From Pseudomonas sp. (GTDB lineage: Bacteria > Pseudomonadota > Gammaproteobacteria > Pseudomonadales > Pseudomonadaceae): a DNA stretch of 6,145 bases. Where the stretch lies: contig JAQZAY010000235.1 in the NCBI GenBank assembly GCA_029239415.1, positions 1 through 6,145 of the forward strand. Reading direction: 5' to 3'. Positions 5,997 through 6,145 of the stretch are shown here, one piece after another. The first letter of the stretch is position 1. Each line of letters opens with the position of its first letter. The notes under the pieces are model-generated. The model searched no databases. It was given only the letters and a program-made list of their open reading frames with translations, and was not told the DNA's origin. A program made the position numbers and the translations under genes.

Positions 5997-6145
5997 ACCT
6001 GCGCAGCAGCGGTAGCCAACCGATTCGCATCGAGCAGGACGTGGTACTGGCGCGCCAGACCGCGCGCAAGCTGGCCACCGAGTGCGGCATGCGCCTGGTC
6101 GACCTGACCAAGATGGTGACCGCGGTCAGCGAGCTGGCACGCAAC
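5993..6145 (+). CDS. rsbT: RsbT-like serine/threonine kinase, cut by window edge
   Basis: Fifty-one residues are visible from ATG 5993, which overlaps the rsbS stop in an ATGA arrangement; the frame is open at the right edge. The segment starts MNLRSSGSQPIRIEQDVVLA, continues ARQTARKLATECG and ends VSELARN (45-51). This resembles the start of Bacillus RsbT (133 aa), whose N-box ISELARN supplies the general-base Glu and Mg-binding Asn of the GHKL ATPase fold; here these are E47 and N51, the last visible residue. Family role: RsbT phosphorylates RsbS and RsbR inside the stressosome and then binds and activates a downstream partner, in Bacillus the RsbU phosphatase. The ATP-lid and later glycine boxes lie outside the window, so catalytic completeness is unknown. 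No strong ribosome site is seen, which fits coupling to rsbS. Confidence 0.88.
   Translation, partial: MNLRSSGSQPIRIEQDVVLARQTARKLATECGMRLVDLTKMVTAVSELARN

Noticed and set aside
4712..6019. A 435-residue minus-strand open frame opposite rsbR and rsbS
   Set aside because: It is antisense to three recognisable genes, has no motif, and spans the intergenic region; a composition artefact.

Overview
The window is GC-rich, densely coded proteobacterial chromosome. The protein sequences and organisation suggest a Pseudomonas of the fluorescens/putida type; this genus call is inference, since no rRNA or other marker gene is present. No RNA gene, mobile element, CRISPR array or sign of recent transfer was seen. 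Both ends cut genes: yghU is cut at the left edge and an rsbT-like gene at the right edge.

Left part (1-1948). A YghU-type glutathione-dependent oxidoreductase runs leftward and lacks only its C-terminal tail. Across a 173-bp divergent intergenic region, two rightward genes follow 9 bp apart: a 74-residue DUF2188 protein and a 244-residue DUF72 (YecE-like) protein. They probably form one transcript; neither has a known biochemical role.

Centre (2036-4606). One large gene encodes an 856-residue inner-membrane cyclic-di-GMP enzyme. Its order is TM helix, CHASE4-like periplasmic sensor, TM helix, PAS, GGDEF, EAL. The active-site motifs of both catalytic domains and the RxxD inhibitory site of the GGDEF domain are all intact, so it could both make and degrade c-di-GMP.

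Right part (4607-6145). A relatively AT-rich 171-bp intergenic region holds a candidate promoter and two inverted repeats. It is followed by a tightly packed rsbR-rsbS-rsbT operon (4-bp gap, then a 4-bp ATGA overlap). This is the core of a stressosome, best known from the Bacillus sigma-B pathway. RsbR and RsbS are STAS-domain scaffold proteins; RsbT is the kinase that phosphorylates them and is released to activate a downstream partner. The phosphorylatable residue of RsbS (S57) and equivalents of both RsbR sites (S181, T215) are visible. The partner activated by RsbT lies outside the window. The most interesting question is whether this stressosome and the adjacent c-di-GMP enzyme form one stress-to-c-di-GMP circuit.
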